A stretch of DNA of 44,827 bases from Saccharibacillus qingshengii. GTDB lineage: Bacteria > Bacillota > Bacilli > Paenibacillales > Paenibacillaceae. The stretch covers positions 1-44,827 of the forward strand of contig NZ_JAAZWC010000036.1 of assembly GCF_013185195.1 (NCBI RefSeq), written 5' to 3'. Below are positions 16,540 to 24,764 of the stretch, piece after piece (within the stretch, counting starts at the first letter, position 1; every line of letters starts with the position of its first letter). Below the pieces are notes generated by a model. That model was not told the origin of the DNA and ran no database searches. It was given only the letters and a program-made list of their open reading frames with translations. A program made the translations under genes and the position numbers.

Positions 16540-18009
16540 TTAGTTTCCTCCTTGTGGGTGGGCACGACCTGGCCTGCCTGCGACAGCCAGATGCAGGACC
16601 GGAATTCCCGTATGCGCCAGAGCGTCAAGCAGCGGCTTCAGATCTTTTTCAAGCGGCATACGTTCCAGGAAAACGAAAATCTCGTCGTACGCACCTTCCG
16701 GCACGTTATAGAAGAAATTCGCGACAGCTGGATCATCCGGCGATGTATGCGGAAATGCGCTTCGAATAGCATAGCCTTCTTCGTCGAGCACATGGATCGG
16801 ACTGCGCGTACTCGACTGGTACCGAACGCCCTCGCCCAATTCCGCGGCGATCCGCATCGGCACATACATAAATTCCCCCGTACCCATACACAGCGTGCGG
16901 CTTCCCGTACGGCTGTTCGCCAATTCCGCGGCAGCTTCCCGAACCTGACGATCCAGCGAGGCATTGTCCGCTTCGCGCATCCCGAACCGTCCGGTCCACT
17001 CGAGATACGGACAATCGGACGTCCGGCCGGACAGATCGGCGGATACGGCGTCCAGATGACTGAAATAAGAAGAGAGATCGTGCCGAATCAGCTTCGTCCC
17101 GTTTTCCGCACGCGCTTCCGGCGCAGGCTGCGTCAGACGTTCAACCGGGCCGCCCTCGACTTCGATCTGTCCTTCGATCAGCGAGATCGTCTCGATCGCG
17201 ATCCCAAGCTCCGCTTCGAGCTCATCGAATCGCAGACGGTCCGCTTCCCCTCGCCAGTCCAGCAGGCTTGCGACAACGTAGCGGCGGCGCGGATGTTTGC
17301 TCTGCAAATCGCGGATGATATTCAGCGCGGTATTGCCGGTCGTCACTTCGTCGTCCACCAGCACGACCGTATCTTCCCCTTCGAAAAAGGAAGCTTCTCT
17401 CGCATAGCAGCGGTGTGCCGTCGCATGCGAATGTTCTTCTTCGAAACTCAGCACGGGCTGCTTGCCCACCAGTTCTTCGCGTGTCGTATGCAAAAAGCGC
17501 GTGTCTCCCGTGAAACAGTCGTACATGGCATGTCCAAGCGCAGTCGCCGTCTCCGCAAACGCGATAAACAACGCCGGTTCTTCGACCTGCAGCTTGTCCC
17601 CTTTGAGCCGGGCATACAGCTGACGGGCCGATTCGTCATCGCCCTGAAGCGCTTCGCAGACTTCTTCCAGACTGTAAGCGCCGGCATCTTCAGCCGCCTG
17701 CCTGGATCCACCCCGCACCGATTCCGCGCTGCGGCGCTGCCACAGCAGGGCCAGCGCTGCTCCGCCGAGCAGCGAAACATGCGGATCGACCGGAATATGC
17801 TTGCCGAGAATCCGGCTGACGAACAGGAAGCTTCGCTTCTTGTTGATTCGCGCCGCCATCCGGAACAGATGATCGGGATGCAGGCCCAGCGGATTGGAGG
17901 TCAGACGGACTTTCACCGTTAATCCTTCGGGCATGTCGTAGACGTACGCATCCGGCTGCTTGGAATCTTTCTTATCGAACGAGTAAGGCAGTGAAGTTTT
18001 GGTTCTCAT
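16540..18009 (-). CDS. Phosphoribosyltransferase with TRSP-type C-terminal domain, Ter module
   Basis: A 489-residue protein. The PRPP-binding motif is VVLVDDEVTTGNTALNI (about 215-231), the type I phosphoribosyltransferase signature. An N-terminal part contains LTSNPLGLHPDHLFRMAARI and FVSRILGKHIPVDP. The C-terminal region, with RTLCMGTGEFMYVPMRIAAE, VRYQSSTRSPIHVLDE and FFYNVPEGAYDEIFVFLE, matches the TRSP domain usually fused to this enzyme in Ter operons. The start was set at ATG 18009 behind GGGGTG; ATG 18021 is possible. It overlaps the end of the CitE-like gene by 38 bp. It is expected to make a ribosylated base from PRPP; the base is unknown. Confidence 0.85.
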   Translation of the reverse strand: MRTKTSLPYSFDKKDSKQPDAYVYDMPEGLTVKVRLTSNPLGLHPDHLFRMAARINKKRSFLFVSRILGKHIPVDPHVSLLGGAALALLWQRRSAESVRGGSRQAAEDAGAYSLEEVCEALQGDDESARQLYARLKGDKLQVEEPALFIAFAETATALGHAMYDCFTGDTRFLHTTREELVGKQPVLSFEEEHSHATAHRCYAREASFFEGEDTVVLVDDEVTTGNTALNIIRDLQSKHPRRRYVVASLLDWRGEADRLRFDELEAELGIAIETISLIEGQIEVEGGPVERLTQPAPEARAENGTKLIRHDLSSYFSHLDAVSADLSGRTSDCPYLEWTGRFGMREADNASLDRQVREAAAELANSRTGSRTLCMGTGEFMYVPMRIAAELGEGVRYQSSTRSPIHVLDEEGYAIRSAFPHTSPDDPAVANFFYNVPEGAYDEIFVFLERMPLEKDLKPLLDALAHTGIPVLHLAVAGRPGRAHPQGGN

Positions 18010-19156
18010 TGAGCACCCCATAGATTTCCGAACGGATCATGATACGCCGCGCCCAATTCAGGTGGGGCTTGATCTCGTTCATTTTGTTGTCGTATCCGCT
18101 CTTGACGACGCCGATCTCGCCGCCGCTGCTGGCGAGAATATGCGAAGCGTCGATATATTCTTCGTGCGTGACCGTATACAGAGCCTGAACGGGGCAGATG
18201 TGAGTCGGATGAATGATCGTTTTGCCGACAATGCCATTCTCTTTGTCCAGTTCCACCTCGCGAATCAGACCGTCCACATACTTGTTGATGCACTGCATGC
18301 GCAGCAGCAGTCCTTCGCGTCCCGCCGTTTCCTGAAAAGGCGTCTCGCGCAGTTGGGGTTTGAGCACGCGTTCGCTCTTGAAATATTCCCAGACCGGACC
18401 CGAAATCACATAACCGTCGTGCGCCCGTCCGAACAAGTTGACGATATCCGCGACGCAATCGCGAATGACGCCGATATCGTAAATAGTCATATCCGGTTTG
18501 CGGCGCAGTCCGAACAGACTGGAAAAATCGGTTGCTCCGATGCGTACATTCAATATGTATGGACGATGCCGGTCCAGCAGCCGTTTGATTCCGAGCAGCG
18601 TCTCTCTGCGCGTCTCCGCGTAAATGATCTCGGGACTCTCCAGAATCGGCATACCGTATAGAACCGGGCTTCCCGCAGAGCGTGTCTCGTTATAGGTATG
18701 CAGCAGCTCCAGGTAACGTTCGCCGAGAGGCACATCGAACTTCGGGAAGACGAGTCCGGTCAGACGAATCACTGCTTCGCCGAGAAGTTCAAGGATCCGC
18801 TTCGCCTGGTCCGGTGTACGGATCCGGATAAAAATCAGCGGCAGCGACTCCGGATCGATCTTCCCTGCGCAGCTCCAATCATTCAGCTTGCGAATCTGCG
18901 AGACGAGTGAAAGTTCCGCTTCTTCCAATCTGAGATCGCCGACGGCGTCTTCCAGATCGATAACCACGGAGGTGAGCCCGACGTGTTTGCCGGTACTCAA
19001 ATTCTGCGCGATATCAGGCCGGGTTGCGGGCATATACAAAGCCGCTCCAAGCGCATAGGCCAGAAGGTCTTTGTCGGAGCGGTTGCAAAAAGGTGCGGGA
19101 GCCAGGTGGAACAATTTCTGGGTTTCTTCCACCTCTAAATAATCGAAATAACGCAT
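17972..19156 (-). CDS. HpcH/HpaI aldolase (CitE-like) of the Ter biosynthetic module
   Basis: A 394-residue TIM-barrel enzyme of the HpcH/HpaI/citrate-lyase-beta superfamily. Marks are LGAALYMPATRPDIAQNLST, TSVVIDLEDAVGD (acidic metal ligand region), LIFIRIRTPDQAKRILELLG, LVFPKFD, and the C-terminal GKTIIHPTHICPVQALYTVT. It should cleave or form C-C bonds of a keto acid or acyl-type substrate. The start at 19156 was chosen for the strong site GGGAGGAAAG; an in-frame extension to 19462 would run through a terminator hairpin and is rejected. It is the first gene of the eight-gene operon that runs to the small gene ending at 11050. Confidence 0.86.
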   Translation of the reverse strand: MRYFDYLEVEETQKLFHLAPAPFCNRSDKDLLAYALGAALYMPATRPDIAQNLSTGKHVGLTSVVIDLEDAVGDLRLEEAELSLVSQIRKLNDWSCAGKIDPESLPLIFIRIRTPDQAKRILELLGEAVIRLTGLVFPKFDVPLGERYLELLHTYNETRSAGSPVLYGMPILESPEIIYAETRRETLLGIKRLLDRHRPYILNVRIGATDFSSLFGLRRKPDMTIYDIGVIRDCVADIVNLFGRAHDGYVISGPVWEYFKSERVLKPQLRETPFQETAGREGLLLRMQCINKYVDGLIREVELDKENGIVGKTIIHPTHICPVQALYTVTHEEYIDASHILASSGGEIGVVKSGYDNKMNEIKPHLNWARRIMIRSEIYGVLNENQNFTALLVR

Positions 19157-19259
19157 GGTCTTTCCTCCCACAATATTGAGTCCATTTCCTGGCAGATCTT
19201 TCATGGATAAATCCGGTGCCGCCTGCCGCTTTGGCAAAGTCAAGGCAAATTTTAAAAAA

Positions 19260-19274
19260 CTCCGCCGAACGGAG
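19260..19274 (-). terminator. Short hairpin with U-tract in the leader of the Ter biosynthetic operon
   Basis: On the minus strand CTCCG-TTCGG-CGGAG is followed by six T residues. It lies about 104 bp before the CitE-like start and downstream (on the minus strand) of the terC terminator. It may be a second backup terminator or an attenuator for the operon. No confident promoter was found in the 298-bp gap 19157-19454. Confidence 0.5.
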
Positions 19275-19385
19275 AAAAACGTTCTGCCCGTTGTCCGTGC
19301 TTGCGAATCGCCGCAGACACTACGAAGCAGGAAGCCTTTCTCCATGTGCGGAGGAATAAGGTAGGTTGGAAGCAGGCTCTGCCGC

Positions 19386-19426
19386 AAAAACCGACCGCAT
19401 CCCTGCAAAAGAAGCGATGCGGTCGG
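19386..19426 (-). terminator. Terminator of terC
   Basis: Perfect 11-bp arms CCGACCGCATC/GATGCGGTCGG (19391-19401 and 19416-19426) are followed on the minus strand by TTTTT. It separates the terD-terC transcript from the biosynthetic operon. Confidence 0.85.
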
Positions 19427-19454
19427 CTGCGTAGGTACGACTGCGGGACAGCGT

Positions 19455-20255
19455 TCACACACCCGAACGATGTTCCCGGCGCTGGCGAACCAGGCTCAGC
19501 AGAATCGTACCGACAAAAACGGCAATGAGCAGCGGGAAGAAAATTTCCTGCGGCAGTTCGTAATCGAATACCGCGGCCGCAATCATTTTCAAACCGATGA
19601 TCGTAATCAGAATAAAAGCGGCCCGTTCCAGTTCAGGGAACTTTTCGAGCAGTTTGAGAAACAGTTGGGCGACGCCCCGCATCATCAGGACGCCGATCAT
19701 GCCGCCAAGCAGAAGCACCCAGACTTCCTGGCTGACTCCGAAGGCCGCCAGAACGCTGTCGATACTGAACGCAATATCCATCAGCTCGACGGCAAGCACC
19801 GTGCGCCAGAAACCGTAATGGTTTTCTTTCGCGTCTTCCGTGTCGTCCGTTTCGGGTTTGCGCCCGATCGACGGGATGAGCGGCAGACCTCCGACCCGGT
19901 TCCATCGCAGCTCAAGTCCAAACAGATTGCTCATGGCAATCCAGAGCAGATAGAGACCTCCGATGATTTTGACCCAGGTGATCTTAACCAGGAAGGTCCC
20001 GACCCCGATTGCGACAAACCGGAACAGGTACGCGCCGATAATTCCGTAGAACAACGCTTTTTTACGCTGATTGGGCGGCAGATGCCGGACCATGACAGCC
20101 AGGACCAGCGCGTTGTCGGCAGACAGCAGCCCTTCAAGAATGACGAGCGTACCGATCACGCCCCAAGTTGCCGGTTCGCTCAGAATCGCGCCGATATGTT
20201 CCCATTGAAAGTAACCGGCAAAATTGCCGAAGAAACTCTGAAAAAAATCCGCCAT
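19455..20255 (-). CDS. terC: TerC family integral membrane protein
   Basis: A 266-residue polytopic membrane protein with about seven helices. The two family acidic motifs are intact: VILEGLLSADNALVLAVM in an early helix and ELMDIAFSIDSVLAAFGV in the middle. The cytoplasmic loop between them carries GRKPETDDTEDAKENHYG. TerC proteins are implicated in tellurite resistance, in metal (manganese or calcium) efflux and in anchoring Ter complexes at the membrane. The start was set at 20255 (MADFFQSFFG) since AAGGAGAG precedes it; a TTG 6 codons earlier is inside that site. It is last in the terD transcript, followed by a strong terminator. Confidence 0.93.
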   Translation of the reverse strand: MADFFQSFFGNFAGYFQWEHIGAILSEPATWGVIGTLVILEGLLSADNALVLAVMVRHLPPNQRKKALFYGIIGAYLFRFVAIGVGTFLVKITWVKIIGGLYLLWIAMSNLFGLELRWNRVGGLPLIPSIGRKPETDDTEDAKENHYGFWRTVLAVELMDIAFSIDSVLAAFGVSQEVWVLLLGGMIGVLMMRGVAQLFLKLLEKFPELERAAFILITIIGLKMIAAAVFDYELPQEIFFPLLIAVFVGTILLSLVRQRREHRSGV

Positions 20256-20330
20256 GATTGCTCTCTCCTTCAAGGCGGTTCAGAGGCGGCCTGCTGCGGA
20301 GACTGCGGGCATTCGATGCGGGCAGAGACC

Positions 20331-20378
20331 GGATACGCCGCAGGCCCGTTTCGTTTCCGAAAGGTCTGCGGCGTATCC
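20331..20378. repeat. Large inverted repeat between terC and the double-TerD gene
   Basis: Perfect 13-bp arms GGATACGCCGCAG (20331-20343) and CTGCGGCGTATCC (20366-20378) lie in the 182-bp gap. No U-tract follows, so it is more likely an mRNA-stabilising or partial-attenuation hairpin than a terminator. Confidence 0.6.
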
Positions 20379-20437
20379 GTACAGGACGGAACGAACCGTC
20401 GTACGGGTCTGGAATAATAAATCAGGAAAACCGTATG

Positions 20438-21904
20438 TTATTTGCTTCCGGTCTGCCAGCGAAGTCCCCAGTTGTAAGCCTGGTCAAGTTCGCGGTGGCC
20501 GGAGAAGTACTCGACCAGCCGTTCGATGCTGAACGTCTGGTCGCCGACGTTGGTAATCATGGCGACGGCGCACATGCCTTTGCGGCTGCCGTGCTCGTCC
20601 ATACGGACGATGATATCGGGACCGCCGCCCTTGATCGTCACGACCCCGTCGGCCTGTGCCCAGTTCGCCGCGCCTTCATAGATGAAGGCATACACGACAA
20701 TACGCTTGATATCGCGCAGGTGGGCACCGTTGATCCGCATATTCTCGCCTCCGGCTTTGGTGCCGGTCCGATCGTCGCCGTCGAGCATCACATAAGGTTC
20801 GCTGCTTAGCGAGCCGAACGCGCGTCCGAGCGCCTGTACGGTGCCTTTATGCCCGTCTTTCAACTCGAACAAACAGCCCAGGTCCAGATCGACGCCGGCC
20901 GTTTTGCCGAAGAAGCCGGTACTCTTGCGCTGATTCCAGTTGAGATTGATCAGAATCTCGCCGATGGAATCGGTACCCGCTTTCTTCTCCAGGCTGATCT
21001 TGTCGCCGCGTTTGGTCAATTCGATCTTCTGCAGGCTTGGCGCCGCAGGCTGGGAAGCCGGAGCCGGCGGCGCAGGGATCGAAGGCGTTCCCGCCTGCGG
21101 CGACGGAGAAGGTGCGGCGCCCGGAGCGGGCGGAAAGACGCGGGGCGAAGCTCCGCTCAGTCCGCCGCCGGAAGCCGGCGGGCTGCCCTGCTGCGAAGGG
21201 CGGCCCAGGTTGAGCGGCGACGGATTGCCGCCGGGAGGCTGCGCAGGCGGCGACGGCTGTGCGGCCGGCGTCGGCTTGGAAGGCTGCGCAGGTGGTGCCG
21301 GAGGCGGCGTTGGTGCGGGAGCCGGTTCGGGCTCCGACTGCACATCGATGCCGAAGCTGCGGCACAGTGCTTCGAGTCCGCCCGTATAGCCGCTGCCTAC
21401 GGCATTGAACTTCCATTCGCCGTTATGGCGATAGAGTTCGCCGACGACAATGGCCGTCTCGACGCCCGATGTTTTGTCCAGCGTAAACCGGATCAATTCC
21501 GATCCGCCGCGCGCATCCACGATACGCAGATACACTCCGTTGACACCGGCGAAGTTCTGCCGACGCTTCTCTCCTTCGTACAGCGTAAGAGAAAAAGCGA
21601 TGCGCTCGTAAGCCGCCGGAACGCCGCCCAGCGAGATCGACACCTGCTCGCTGTCCGTAATACCGGCGTACGCGCTGCGGGTTTCGGTCTGCAGCTGCAT
21701 GGCGCCGCCGGCTCCGGACGGATTACCGTAGAAGATCAGGTCTTCGTCGGCCGCCGCCTTGGAACCCGGAACCAGCAGAAACGCCGAGAAGTCGATATCG
21801 ACTCCCGGCGAAGCCTGCCAGCCCATTCCGACGACGATCCGGTCGAGACCGGGATTGGTTTTGGTCAGGTCGGCTTTTTGGCCCTTGATGATTGTGGTCG
21901 TCAA
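20438..21904 (-). CDS. Double TerD-domain protein with proline-rich linker
   Basis: A 488-residue protein. The N-terminal TerD domain (about 1-190) keeps the opening [20 protein letters not shown] and the close YRHNGEWKFNAVGSGYTGGL, but the calcium-loop motif GDNRTGEG is replaced by an unrelated stretch (QLQTETRSAYAGITDSEQ). A Pro/Ala/Ser/Gly linker of about 95 residues follows (about 195-290). The second TerD-like domain (about 292-485) carries VDLDLGCLFELKDG and the loop DGDDRTGTKAGGENMR, so it likely binds Ca2+. This resembles TerA/TerZ-like multi-domain members. It is the fourth gene of the terD transcript. The linker may hold the two domains apart for scaffold assembly; that is inference. 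Confidence 0.88.
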   Translation of the reverse strand: MTTTIIKGQKADLTKTNPGLDRIVVGMGWQASPGVDIDFSAFLLVPGSKAAADEDLIFYGNPSGAGGAMQLQTETRSAYAGITDSEQVSISLGGVPAAYERIAFSLTLYEGEKRRQNFAGVNGVYLRIVDARGGSELIRFTLDKTSGVETAIVVGELYRHNGEWKFNAVGSGYTGGLEALCRSFGIDVQSEPEPAPAPTPPPAPPAQPSKPTPAAQPSPPAQPPGGNPSPLNLGRPSQQGSPPASGGGLSGASPRVFPPAPGAAPSPSPQAGTPSIPAPPAPASQPAAPSLQKIELTKRGDKISLEKKAGTDSIGEILINLNWNQRKSTGFFGKTAGVDLDLGCLFELKDGHKGTVQALGRAFGSLSSEPYVMLDGDDRTGTKAGGENMRINGAHLRDIKRIVVYAFIYEGAANWAQADGVVTIKGGGPDIIVRMDEHGSRKGMCAVAMITNVGDQTFSIERLVEYFSGHRELDQAYNWGLRWQTGSK

Positions 21905-21940
21905 CAGTAATTCCGCCTTTCGGTTAAGTTGCGGATCGGA

Positions 21941-22522
21941 TTATTGGGCGTCGAGGCCGTAGTTTTTGCACAGCGCAGCCAATCCGCCCGCAAAGCCGGA
22001 ACCGATCGCCTGGAATTTCCAATCTTCGCCGTGGCGGTACAGCTCGCAGATCACGACGGCCGTCTCGACCGAGAACTCTTCGCCCAGATCGTAACGCAGC
22101 ACTTCGCGGTTATCCGCCGCGTCGACAACGCGTACGAACGCATTGGATACCTGGCCGAAGTTCTGGGCGCGGGCTTCCGCATCATGAATCGTAACCGTGA
22201 TACCAAGGCGGGTGATGTTGGACGGAACCAGCGAGAAATCGACCTGGATCTGCTCGTCGTCCCCTTCGCCTTCTCCTGTCCGGTTATCGCCCGTATGCTC
22301 GACCGCACCGTTCGGCGTTTTCGGGTTGTTGTAGAAGACGAAGTCTTCGATTCCTTTGGCACGTCCGTCTTCATGCAGCAGGAATACCGAAGCATCGAGA
22401 TCGTAGTCGGCGCCACTGCTGTATTTGTTCGTATCCCAACCAAGGCCGATCACGACTTTTTTGAGGCCGGGATTGGTTTTGGTCAGGTCGATTCGTTGTC
22501 CTTTGGAAAGGCTGATAGTCAT
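21941..22522 (-). CDS. terD: TerD family calcium-binding stress protein
   Basis: A 193-residue single TerD domain. Start [20 protein letters not shown], core [14 protein letters not shown] and the Ca2+-binding loop [20 protein letters not shown] are all intact; it ends [20 protein letters not shown]. TerD proteins bind two calcium ions in an acidic surface groove and confer resistance to tellurite, phage and colicins through an unresolved mechanism. The start follows GGAGGAAC. It sits 36 bp ahead of the double-domain gene and 158 bp after its paralogue, with a large hairpin in the latter gap. Confidence 0.95.
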   Translation of the reverse strand: MTISLSKGQRIDLTKTNPGLKKVVIGLGWDTNKYSSGADYDLDASVFLLHEDGRAKGIEDFVFYNNPKTPNGAVEHTGDNRTGEGEGDDEQIQVDFSLVPSNITRLGITVTIHDAEARAQNFGQVSNAFVRVVDAADNREVLRYDLGEEFSVETAVVICELYRHGEDWKFQAIGSGFAGGLAALCKNYGLDAQ

Positions 22523-22583
22523 GGGAAGTTCCTCCGTTTCCTTGTCAGAAAATGAAATTGAACACGGGATTCCGAAAAGCGGA

Positions 22584-22642
22584 CGCCTGCGGCAGGCGCT
22601 CCACTACGGCCGAAGGCCGTCCATGTAGCAGACGGCCTTCGG
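22584..22642. repeat. Intergenic hairpins between two terD genes
   Basis: Perfect 12-bp arms CCGAAGGCCGTC (22610-22621) and GACGGCCTTCGG (22631-22642) with a 9-nt loop. Next to them is a tight CGCCTGC/GCAGGCG pair (22584-22598). No U-tract follows on the minus strand, which suggests a transcript-processing or stability element. Confidence 0.6.
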
Positions 22643-22680
22643 GGTTGAAGCTAAAAAGTGGAGTCTATGCGGGAAAGGAA

Positions 22681-23262
22681 TTAGGATACAGCCAGACCGA
22701 AGTCGCGTACCAGGCCTTCCAGACCGTCTTGGTAACCGCTGCCTACAGCGCTGAATTTCCACTCGCCGGCGTTGCGGTACAGTTCGGCTACGACAATCGC
22801 CGTTTCCACGGAGAAGTCTTCGCCCAGATCGTAACGGATCAGTTCTTCGTTTGTTTCTTCATTCACGATACGGACGAACGCATTCGATACTTGACCGAAG
22901 TTCTGCGCGCGTGCCGTTGCATCGTGAATCGTGATGCAGAAGGAGACTTTCTCGACGTCAGCCGGAACGCTTGCCAGTTCAACTGTCAGCTGCTCATCGT
23001 CGCCTTCGCCTTCGCCTGTACGGTTGTCGCCTGTATGTACGACAGCGCCGTTGGCGTTTTTAGGGTTGTTGTAGAATACAAAGTCCGTATCGGCTGTTAC
23101 TTTGCCCGAAGTGCCCAGCAGGAAAGCGGAGGAATCCAGGTCGAAATCTTTGCCGCCGTCATACTTGTTTGTGTCCCAACCGAGACCGACGAGTACTTTT
23201 TTGAGGCCCGGGTTTGTTTTTGTCAGATCGACTTTTTGACCTTTTTGCAAGCTGATTGCCAT
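22681..23262 (-). CDS. terD: TerD family calcium-binding stress protein
   Basis: A 193-residue TerD paralogue ([74 protein letters not shown]). All calcium-binding acidic residues are present. It is closest to the following gene in the same transcript, pointing to tandem duplication. The start is preceded by AAAGAAGGAA. Cytoplasmic, no export signal. It is expected to act with TerB and TerC at the membrane; the specific division of labour between the paralogues is unknown. Confidence 0.95.
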   Translation of the reverse strand: MAISLQKGQKVDLTKTNPGLKKVLVGLGWDTNKYDGGKDFDLDSSAFLLGTSGKVTADTDFVFYNNPKNANGAVVHTGDNRTGEGEGDDEQLTVELASVPADVEKVSFCITIHDATARAQNFGQVSNAFVRIVNEETNEELIRYDLGEDFSVETAIVVAELYRNAGEWKFSAVGSGYQDGLEGLVRDFGLAVS

Positions 23263-23322
23263 GAATAATTCCTTCTTTCTTTATTGGAGTTTGGGTGAAG
23301 CACGAAAAACGGGGCGTACGGT

Positions 23323-23922
23323 TTAGCTGTAGCGGCGGGCCAGCAGATCGATATGCGGAGCCTGCGCACCTTCGCCGACGGCGCTGAACTTCCACTCGCT
23401 GCCGTGGCGGTAAATCTCGCCGACCAGCAGAGCGGTCATTCCCGAGTAATCGTCCGTCAAGTTGAAGCGAACCAGTTCGCGGCCGCTGCTCGACTCGAAG
23501 ACGCGGATAAACGCCGAGCGGATCATGCCGAAATGCTGTTTGCGCGCTTCGCAGTCATAAATGTTGACGACAGCGAGCAGGCGGTGAACGTCGGCCGGAA
23601 CCGAAGCGAGATCGATATGGATCTGCTCGTCGTCCCCGTCCCCCGCACCCGTCAGATTGTCTCCGCCGTGTACGACGGAACCGTTCGGGCTCTGCAGGTT
23701 GTGGAAACAAATGACGTTTTTGCTCTGCGTCAGCTTGCCCTGCTCACTGAGCAGCAGGACCGAGGCATCGCAATCGATGTTTGCGGCTTTCTTTTTCATA
23801 CCGAACAGCCCGCGGCTTTCGGATTCGGCCGGGTCCCAGCCCAGTCCGACCGTAATCTTGGACAGACCGGCATTCCCTTTCGTCAAATCGACCTTTTGGC
23901 CTTTTACCAAAGAAATTGTCAT
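23323..23922 (-). CDS. Diverged TerD family protein, first gene of the terD transcript
   Basis: A 199-residue TerD-domain protein that opens [20 protein letters not shown]. Compared with its paralogues it has an insert of about six residues (ESRGLFGMKKKA) before NIDCDASVLLLSEQG. The calcium loop GGDNLTGAGDGDDEQIHIDL remains acidic, but the C-terminus (EGAQAPHIDLLARRYS) is changed. This pattern is like the TerX/TerE-type relatives in larger ter clusters. The start follows GGGAGGGC at 14-nt distance. The sigma-A promoter at 23976-24005 drives it. Confidence 0.9.
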   Translation of the reverse strand: MTISLVKGQKVDLTKGNAGLSKITVGLGWDPAESESRGLFGMKKKAANIDCDASVLLLSEQGKLTQSKNVICFHNLQSPNGSVVHGGDNLTGAGDGDDEQIHIDLASVPADVHRLLAVVNIYDCEARKQHFGMIRSAFIRVFESSSGRELVRFNLTDDYSGMTALLVGEIYRHGSEWKFSAVGEGAQAPHIDLLARRYS

Positions 23923-23975
23923 TGCTGTCTATAGCCCTCCCAATTGGAATGGTATGGTTGCTGTCGCTCAATTGA

Positions 23976-24005
23976 ATTATACCTGTTCGTCCGGGTACAA
24001 AACAA
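23976..24005 (-). promoter_or_regulatory. Sigma-A promoter of the terD-terC transcript
   Basis: On the minus strand TTGTTT (24000-24005), an 18-bp spacer, then a perfect TATAAT-type -10 (23976-23981), about 54 bp ahead of the first terD start. The gap 23923-24203 contains this promoter and the terB terminator only. Confidence 0.6.
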
Positions 24006-24129
24006 CTTCGCCGATTCCGCGCAAACGCGAGGCAGTCAACCGGAACGTCCTGTGCTTGGCTGCACGCTATATCTATACGCTTGGGGAATGTACCCGGTTT
24101 CAGCGTTTTTGAATTTCGGCAGTCTTTTT

Positions 24130-24175
24130 GCAAAAAAACCTCCGGCGTTGACCGTAAACGGACAGGCCGGAGGTT
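24130..24175 (-). terminator. Terminator of terB
   Basis: A perfect AACCTCCGGC/GCCGGAGGTT stem (24137-24146 and 24166-24175) is followed on the minus strand by a T7 run. Confidence 0.85.
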
Positions 24176-24203
24176 CTTCCTCCATGTCGAAAACGCTCCG
24201 AAC

Positions 24204-24650
24204 TTACAGGCCGAATTCGCCCGGGTTCAGATTCAGCACGTTGCAGATATCGCGTACGGCCGATTTTTCCATCTCGTCGAAATCGCCGTCGGCCGCGCCG
24301 ATCGCGCAGCATACGCCCACGATGACCCGTCCCACTTCCGGTTTCGATTTGAATTTGGCGATGGTGCGCAGCGATTCCTGCTTGCCGACCATCACATCAA
24401 ATTCCATATTGCCGGCGAAATGGTTAAAACGGTCGATGACTTCGCTCATATTGAACACTTTGAGCTGCTCGTTGCGGCCGATATAACCCGCCATTTTTTG
24501 CTTCTCCGTTGCGTCGATCGTGCCGTCCGCTACGGATACGATCGCGCAGCCCGCCACGATGGCGTCCATCAGGTCTTTGTTTTTGAAACGGCTCACCTGA
24601 TCCTGCAGTCCTGTCTTGGTCTTGTTCAGCCAGCTTTGAAACGAACTCAT
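24204..24650 (-). CDS. terB: TerB family tellurite resistance protein
   Basis: A 148-residue helical TerB protein. Two metal-binding acidic repeats are visible: CAIVSVADGTIDATEKQKM and CCAIGAADGDFDEMEKSAV. The duplicated A-D-G-x-(I/F)-D motif is the family signature. It ends VLNLNPGEFGL. TerB couples to TerC and TerD at the inner membrane in other systems. The start was set at ATG 24650 behind GGAGG (8-nt spacing); a TTG five codons upstream overlaps that site. It lies downstream of the vWA gene on the same strand, with a 114-bp gap, and has its own terminator. Confidence 0.94.
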   Translation of the reverse strand: MSSFQSWLNKTKTGLQDQVSRFKNKDLMDAIVAGCAIVSVADGTIDATEKQKMAGYIGRNEQLKVFNMSEVIDRFNHFAGNMEFDVMVGKQESLRTIAKFKSKPEVGRVIVGVCCAIGAADGDFDEMEKSAVRDICNVLNLNPGEFGL

Positions 24651-24764
24651 CTTAAGCGCCTCCAATTGGGATTGAAATTAGGTAATAGTCTGTTCGGGAA
24701 TACAGTCGAGCTTGCTGAAATCGGATTCTAAGATGTAAGTAACCATTCACAGCTCCAGTATAAC

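Noticed and set aside
16513-17922. Open frame of 469 codons on the plus strand
   Set aside because: It lies antisense to the phosphoribosyltransferase gene, is rich in Arg/His/Phe as expected of a shadow frame in GC-rich DNA, and has no ribosome binding site.
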